Source of the DNA: Azospirillum soli
GTDB taxonomy: Bacteria; Pseudomonadota; Alphaproteobacteria; Azospirillales; Azospirillaceae
Length of the DNA stretch: 64,000 nucleotides
Assembly (NCBI RefSeq): GCF_017876165.1
Contig: NZ_JAGINQ010000020.1
Span: 42,013 to 106,012, forward strand
Direction: 5' to 3'
Each line of letters starts with the position of its first letter. Position 1 is the stretch's first letter. The notes beneath the pieces are model-generated. The model saw only the letters and a list, made by a program, of their open reading frames with translations. It was not told the DNA's origin and did not search any database. Of the stretch, positions 59,983-64,000 are shown one piece after another. The position numbers and the translations under genes are program-made.

Positions 59983-61341
59983 TCATTTCTGGGCGATGCG
60001 CGGGGTGGCGAGGCTGGTCAGGCTGCTGATCCACTCCGACAGGGTCACGAACCGGCAACCGCGCGTGCGCAGCAGCCCGATGGCCTTCGGCAGCGCTTCG
60101 GCCGTGGCGTTGTAGGTCGTGTGCATCAGCACGACGCTGCCTATGGCGCCCGCCGCGTCGACCTGCGCCATGATCTTCTCGGCGTCGCGGGTCAGCCAGT
60201 CGCGCGTGTCCACGTTCCACAGCGCGGGGCTCATGCGTTCCTCTTGGACAACCTTCAGGGTGTCCTGGTTGTAACGGCCGGCCGGCGGACGGAACAGCAC
60301 CGGGTCGGCCCCGGCTGTCGCCAGAACGCGGTTGGTCTCGGCCACCTCGGCGCGCTGTGCCTCGGCGGGAAGGTTGCGCATGTTGGGGTGGGTCAGGCTG
60401 TGATTGCCGACCTCGTGTCCCTCCTGCACGATCCGCTGGATGATGCGCGGATGTCGGACGGCGACGTTGCCGATGGGAAAGAAGGTCGCGCGCACGCTTT
60501 CGGCGCGCAGAATGTCCAGGATGCGCGGCGTGACCGCCGGGTGCGGGCCGTCGTCGAAGGTCAGCGCGCACAGGTTCCAGCGGCTGGCCTTCAGCGCACC
60601 CACATCGATCTGTGCGTCGAAGCCCGGCACGATCGCGGTGATGCGCGACAGCCGCGCCGCCTGCCGTTCGATCTCCACCATCTCCCGGCTCTGGTCCGGG
60701 GTGTAGGTAACAACTCCGTTGCTGTCGCCGTCTGCGATCTTCGCCGGCGGGCCGAGCGGAACGTCGGGCGCCTCCACCACAAGACAACTGCCGCCGCCGC
60801 CGACGATGCGCCGGCAGACGAAGGTCGGGTCCAGGTCGGGCAGGGGGGCGGCCAGCAGAACATAGCCCTCATCAGGCGCGCCGGCTTTCAGCGGAACCAC
60901 GCGGGGGACGAGATCGGCCACCATGTCCGGTTGGCGGCGCACCAGCGACTTCCAATCGACCCAGGCGTCCGCTTCCTTGCGGTAGATGCCGAATCGCAAC
61001 GCCTGCGTGATCCGAGGCTCGGCCGGGGCGGCGGGGGCCGAAGCGTTGGCTGCCGTCGCGGCGGGCATCGCGGCCGCCGGGGCGTCGGTCCGGGGCTTGG
61101 TCTTGGACGGTTCCTGTTTGGTCGGCTCCTGACGGACGGTCGTGACAGTGCCGGAGGGCAGCAACGCGCCGCGCCCGTTCTGCGGCTCGACCTTCTGCGG
61201 TTCGGCCGCGACGCCGAGTGTCGGTGTTCCCGCCGCGAGCAAGGCGGCCAGCAGCACACCCCAGGCCGGACGAAGGGACAACTTCCATGCGGGAGCGTCG
61301 CCTGCGGGACGAGAAAAGGGGACACCCATGCCTGCAACCAT
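59983..61341 (-). CDS. Exported polysaccharide deacetylase (NodB-like)
   Basis: A 452-residue protein with a long signal/anchor region (LRPAWGVLLAALLAAGTPTL, ~23-45), a Pro/Ala/Lys-rich linker (to ~110), a non-catalytic domain and a C-terminal NodB domain (~255-440). Catalytic motifs are complete: LCALTFDDGPHPAVTP, GNHSLTHPNMRNL, FRPPAGRYNQDTL, WNVDTRDWLT and VVLMHTTYN. It should remove acetyl groups from a surface polysaccharide, chitin-like polymer or peptidoglycan outside the inner membrane. AAGG lies before the ATG; a second ATG four codons on is possible. Its neighbour mucR suggests exopolysaccharide context. Confidence 0.92.
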   Translation of the reverse strand: MVAGMGVPFSRPAGDAPAWKLSLRPAWGVLLAALLAAGTPTLGVAAEPQKVEPQNGRGALLPSGTVTTVRQEPTKQEPSKTKPRTDAPAAAMPAATAANASAPAAPAEPRITQALRFGIYRKEADAWVDWKSLVRRQPDMVADLVPRVVPLKAGAPDEGYVLLAAPLPDLDPTFVCRRIVGGGGSCLVVEAPDVPLGPPAKIADGDSNGVVTYTPDQSREMVEIERQAARLSRITAIVPGFDAQIDVGALKASRWNLCALTFDDGPHPAVTPRILDILRAESVRATFFPIGNVAVRHPRIIQRIVQEGHEVGNHSLTHPNMRNLPAEAQRAEVAETNRVLATAGADPVLFRPPAGRYNQDTLKVVQEERMSPALWNVDTRDWLTRDAEKIMAQVDAAGAIGSVVLMHTTYNATAEALPKAIGLLRTRGCRFVTLSEWISSLTSLATPRIAQK

Positions 61342-61544
61342 TCGCGAACGACCTTCATCATCGCCGCATTCAGGTCAGGTCTGGGCGATACACCCTATGG
61401 AATAGAGCAAAATTGTGACCGTCTCCACATTGATTATCACTTTTGCGCGGTTGTCACGGGCCGGGCGAAATCCGGCTCCCGGCGCGGGTGTCGTCGCCGC
61501 CGGGAGCCTTGAGGAAGACAGACGTTGCGCGCTGGTTGGGCCGG

Positions 61545-62189
61545 TCAGGAGCGGCGCAGGTACGGGGCGCCGCGATAGGGATCGTAGAGGTATGGCGCGC
61601 GGCCCAGTTCGTTCATCGCCGAGGCGCCGGCCGACGTGGCCGTGCCGCCATGGGCCGGTTGGCGGACGCGCAGGTTGTTCTGCACGTAGCGGACTCCGGA
61701 CACGGACTCGGCGACATCCTCTGCCTGGCGTTTCGCCCGGCGATCATCGACGGTGCCGGACAGGGTAACCTCGCAACCGCTCACCGTCACCTCGATGTCG
61801 GAGGCGTCCACATAGGGATCGTCGGTCAGGCGGTCGTTGACGTCCTCCCGGATGCGCTCGTCGGACCGGGTGTAACCGCGTGGCCCCAACCCTCCGTAAT
61901 GCTGCCCTCTGTCATGAGAGGCTTGGTGGTGGCGGTTATCCGCATGCCGGCGGGGCGCGCCATAAGCGCTGTTACTGTAATCGCGATCACTGTCATCGCG
62001 GCCACTCTCCGCCCCGGCGAAATAGCGCAGGTCCGCGATCAGGTCCGGGCTGTAGTCGTGCCGTTGCTCCAGCCTGCGGCTGGTTTCCAGAAGATCGCGG
62101 TCCACGTCACCACGCCACCGCCTGCGATTCTCGTCCGAATCGTGGAGATCGTTCCGGTCGTGTCTCCACCTGTTCTCGTACTCGGCCAT
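61545..62189 (-). CDS. BON-domain stress protein, paralogue of the gene at 8357
   Basis: A 214-residue protein. A charged, Arg/Asp/His-rich N-terminus (WRHDRNDLHDSDENRRRWRG) leads to GPRGYTRSDERIREDVNDRL and a BON domain (DASDIEVTVSGCEVTLSG, then VAESVSGVRYVQNNLRVR). The block from GPRGYTRSD to the end of the BON domain is very similar to the protein at 8357-8998, including the TDDPYxDASDIEVTV string; the N-terminal parts differ. GGGAG lies eight bases before the ATG. The promoter at 62243-62267 matches that of the paralogue. Confidence 0.85.
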   Translation of the reverse strand: MAEYENRWRHDRNDLHDSDENRRRWRGDVDRDLLETSRRLEQRHDYSPDLIADLRYFAGAESGRDDSDRDYSNSAYGAPRRHADNRHHQASHDRGQHYGGLGPRGYTRSDERIREDVNDRLTDDPYVDASDIEVTVSGCEVTLSGTVDDRRAKRQAEDVAESVSGVRYVQNNLRVRQPAHGGTATSAGASAMNELGRAPYLYDPYRGAPYLRRS

Positions 62190-62242
62190 GGAACTGCTCC
62201 CTGTTGGAGAAGGATGGCCGCCGCAAGGACGACCATCCGTCC

Positions 62243-62267
62243 AACATCGCGCTCTTCCGCCGGTTCC
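62243..62267 (-). promoter_or_regulatory. EcfG-like general stress promoter of the second BON gene
   Basis: On the minus strand GGAAC (62267-62263), a 16-base spacer and TGTT (62246-62243) occur 54 bases before the start codon. Spacing, -10 variant and distance are the same as at 9054-9078, and the bases after the -10 (CGATGTTGGAC on the minus strand) also agree. This makes a real EcfG site likely. Confidence 0.68.
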
Positions 62268-62297
62268 TGGCCGGCCCGTTCCTGGTGCGGGGAGGCC

Positions 62298-63356
62298 TCA
62301 GCGTGCCCGGCCGACGCGCTGGCACGCCATGCGGTCGGCCACGACGGCGGTCGGCTTCCGTTCGGCGTCGGCGCGGGCGAAGATCTCGGTCAGCGTGTCG
62401 GCGATGGCCTCGATCTGGCTCATCACCCGTGCATGATCGTATCCGGTGCGCTCGTGATAGACGTCGATGACCCCGCCGGCGTTGATGACGTAGTCCGGCG
62501 CGTAGAGAATGCCTCGGTCGAACAGAGCCTGCCCGTGTCGCGGCCCGGCCAACTGGTTGTTGGCGGCTCCGGCCACGACGCGGGCGGACAGACGGGCCAC
62601 GGTGTCGTCGTTCAGAACGGCTCCCAGCGCGCAGGGCGCGAACACGTCCACGTCCAGATCGAAGACCTCATCAACACGGACCGGCGTGGCACCCAGCGTG
62701 TCGGCGACTTGGCGCACCCGTTCCGCGTCGATGTCGGCGATCCACAGCCGCGCGCCGGCATCCCGCAGATGGCGGGCGAGGTGGGCGCCGACATGGCCAA
62801 CGCCCTGTATCGCCACCTTCAGCCCCTCCAGGTCCGAGCGGCCGAGGCGGTGGTGCACCGCAGCCTTCATGCCGACGAAGACGCCGTAGGCGGTGGCGGG
62901 CGACGGATCGCCATTGCGCGTGGCGCCGCCATCGGTCGTTTTCTCCGCGATGCCGGAAACGTGGGTCGTCTCCAGCGCCATGGTTTTGATGTCGGGAACG
63001 CTGGTGCCGGAATCCTCGGCGACGATGTAGCGCCCGCCCAGCCGCTCGACGTTGCGGCCCATGGCGCGCAGCAGCGCCTCGCTCTTGTCCGTGCGCGGGT
63101 TGCCGATGATCACCGACTTGCCGCCACCCAGCGGCAACCCGGCCAGCGCCGACTTGTAGGTCATGCCACGGGACAGGCGCAGCACGTCGCGCAGAGCCTC
63201 CCAGTCGCTGGCATACGGCCACATGCGGCAGCCGCCGAGCGACGGCCCCAGCGTGGTGTCGTGGATCGCGATGATGGCGCGCAGTCCCGACGCGGGGTCG
63301 CAGCAGAACACCACCTGCTCATGGCCGTCGAAGTCGGGGTGGTCGAACAGATGCAC
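62298..63356 (-). CDS. Leucine/phenylalanine/glutamate-type amino acid dehydrogenase
   Basis: A 352-residue NAD(P)-dependent amino acid dehydrogenase. The start is a GTG (63354-63356) with GGAGG about five bases upstream, giving VHLFDHPDFDGHEQVVF, the usual opening of leucine dehydrogenases. The substrate domain holds GPSLGGCRMWPYASDWEALR and SALAGLPLGGGKSVI with the catalytic Lys; the second catalytic Asp is in AEDSGTSVPDI. The Rossmann motif is VAIQGVGHVGAHLA. It would deaminate branched-chain or aromatic amino acids. The tail (MACQRVGRAR) is short. There are no operon partners nearby. Confidence 0.9.
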   Translation of the reverse strand: MHLFDHPDFDGHEQVVFCCDPASGLRAIIAIHDTTLGPSLGGCRMWPYASDWEALRDVLRLSRGMTYKSALAGLPLGGGKSVIIGNPRTDKSEALLRAMGRNVERLGGRYIVAEDSGTSVPDIKTMALETTHVSGIAEKTTDGGATRNGDPSPATAYGVFVGMKAAVHHRLGRSDLEGLKVAIQGVGHVGAHLARHLRDAGARLWIADIDAERVRQVADTLGATPVRVDEVFDLDVDVFAPCALGAVLNDDTVARLSARVVAGAANNQLAGPRHGQALFDRGILYAPDYVINAGGVIDVYHERTGYDHARVMSQIEAIADTLTEIFARADAERKPTAVVADRMACQRVGRAR

Positions 63357-63865
63357 GGCGTCCTCCTGATCGTTCTTTTTGTGGAGACACCGGTGTTGCC
63401 CGCGTCTCCCGTCTTCAGGAAGCTGGATGCGGATGAAATCATTCGCAAGACGGACCGTTTGTGCCCAAGAAAAAAGCAATGAGGTGATTTGGACTCACCC
63501 GCCGCCATGGACAAAGTGTCGTCGGTTGGCTTTGGCCGGACATTTCCGGTCTGTCACGAAGGCATGTTTCAAAAATCGACGGAGGCGGAGAAAAAGCGCT
63601 TGCTCGCCCGAAGGCTCCCGCATATAAAGCGCCTCCCGACGCGGTGGCCGCCAACGAAACGGCGACGCCGCAAGGGAAACAGAAGCTGAGGCAAAGTAGA
63701 AAACGGCGGCCACGAAGAAATGACCGCTTGACATCGAAAGTCAAAGCTTCTAGATAAGATGGCCTCGGCGCTTCGCTCCTCACCGGAGACTGAACGTCGG
63801 CCGATGCGGCTTCCGAACGGGCGCTGCGGTTTCTTGGACAAGTTGATACCGTGTTGTGAGAAGGG
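63357..63865. other. Gene-free stretch upstream of the amino acid dehydrogenase
   Basis: This 509-base region has no gene I can support. It is less GC-rich than the rest, especially 63440-63760. Several short open frames overlap here but none has a ribosome site plus a family-like sequence. It should contain the promoter of the dehydrogenase gene (minus strand) and possibly that of the membrane protein starting near 63866. Confidence 0.4.
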
Positions 63866-64000
63866 ATGCGCAGGCGGCGGTGTTTTTGCGCCGCGTCGCG
63901 GGGCTGGTCTCCTGGTTTGGGGATTGGCATTGCGGTTGCCTGGAGCATCCTGATCTATGCAGCAAGAGACATCAGTTTCGAAAGCTTGGGTGAGGTTGCT
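63866..64000 (+). CDS. Start of a possible membrane protein, cut by the window edge
   Basis: An open frame of 45 codons runs off the right edge. It begins MRRRRCFCAASRGWSPGLG and continues with a hydrophobic helix (IGIAVAWSILIYAA) and RDISFESLGEVA. A basic start, one helix and a charged turn are what the N-terminus of lysylphosphatidylglycerol-synthase/UPF0104-type membrane proteins looks like, but this is a weak guess. GAAGGG directly abuts the ATG, so the exact start is uncertain. Confidence 0.35.
   Translation, partial: MRRRRCFCAASRGWSPGLGIGIAVAWSILIYAARDISFESLGEVA

Noticed and set aside
63357..63479. 41-codon N-terminal extension of the amino acid dehydrogenase
   Set aside because: The family starts near LFDHPDFDGHE; a GTG with GGAGG sits just before that, and the extension has no similarity to known dehydrogenases.
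63495..63734. A 79-codon minus-strand frame starting like a signal peptide
   Set aside because: No ribosome site, overlapping frames of similar length, and the sequence after the hydrophobic start is Arg-rich and featureless.

Overview
The window is very GC-rich (roughly two thirds or more G+C by eye), densely coded and looks like an alphaproteobacterium. MucR, EcfG-type promoters, a fused MrpAB antiporter subunit, a GYD protein, many PAS/Cache sensors and a full extra chemotaxis operon together suggest Azospirillum or a close relative. That assignment is inference from gene content; no rRNA, tRNA or CRISPR array was seen. No insertion sequence, prophage or integrase was recognised, and the genes read as ordinary chromosome or chromid content.

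Layout. (1) 1-5343: minus-strand mrpA(B)-mrpC-mrpD cation/proton antiporter (mrpD runs off the left edge), preceded by a PtsN-like PTS IIA protein, a universal stress protein (USP) remnant and a tandem USP. (2) 5580-7818: a MASE1 histidine kinase and a FixJ-type regulator. (3) 7873-8998: a BON-domain stress protein and an RsbW-like ATPase. (4) 9142-21096: an eight-gene minus-strand cluster, mostly linked by start/stop overlaps: patatin, alanine racemase, Tat-type binding protein, MFS protein with periplasmic sensor domains, GNAT, Cache adenylate cyclase, TRAP-type binding protein, and a Cache domain fused to a pentameric ligand-gated ion channel-like module. (5) 21399-23645: flavodoxin-like reductase, citrate synthase and a GYD protein. 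(6) 23806-25971: two small Sec-signal peptides carrying internal double-glycine-type leaders, a periplasmic C39 peptidase and an outer-membrane barrel lipoprotein, a candidate new peptide system. (7) 26292-27800: aldose epimerase and MarC. (8) 27977-38105: a ten-gene chemotaxis-type operon (CheY-like, CheC, soluble double-tip MCP, triple CheW, CheB, HEAT, CheR, CheY, CheA, STAS). (9) 38074-46856: TPR/GT9 protein, CheC-PAS kinase-receiver operon, ArgE, hybrid kinase and a small hypothetical. (10) 47170-59245: DUF2934 protein with an EcfG promoter, then sugar genes (GH4, three GH1), a GT2 glycosyltransferase, a protein of unknown function and an ABC transporter with a degenerate nucleotide site. 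(11) 59423-64000: MucR-like regulator, polysaccharide deacetylase, second BON protein, leucine/glutamate-type dehydrogenase, and the start of a possible membrane protein at the right edge.

The most unusual elements are the Cache-channel fusion with its coupled operon (9142-21096) and the C39/double-glycine peptide locus (23806-25971). Both BON genes carry near-identical GGAAC-N16-TGTT promoters and the DUF2934 gene carries GGAAC-N16-CGTT, which ties three distant loci to the general stress response. Start codons were chosen from Shine-Dalgarno spacing, start/stop overlaps and family length, so several differ from the longest reading frame.
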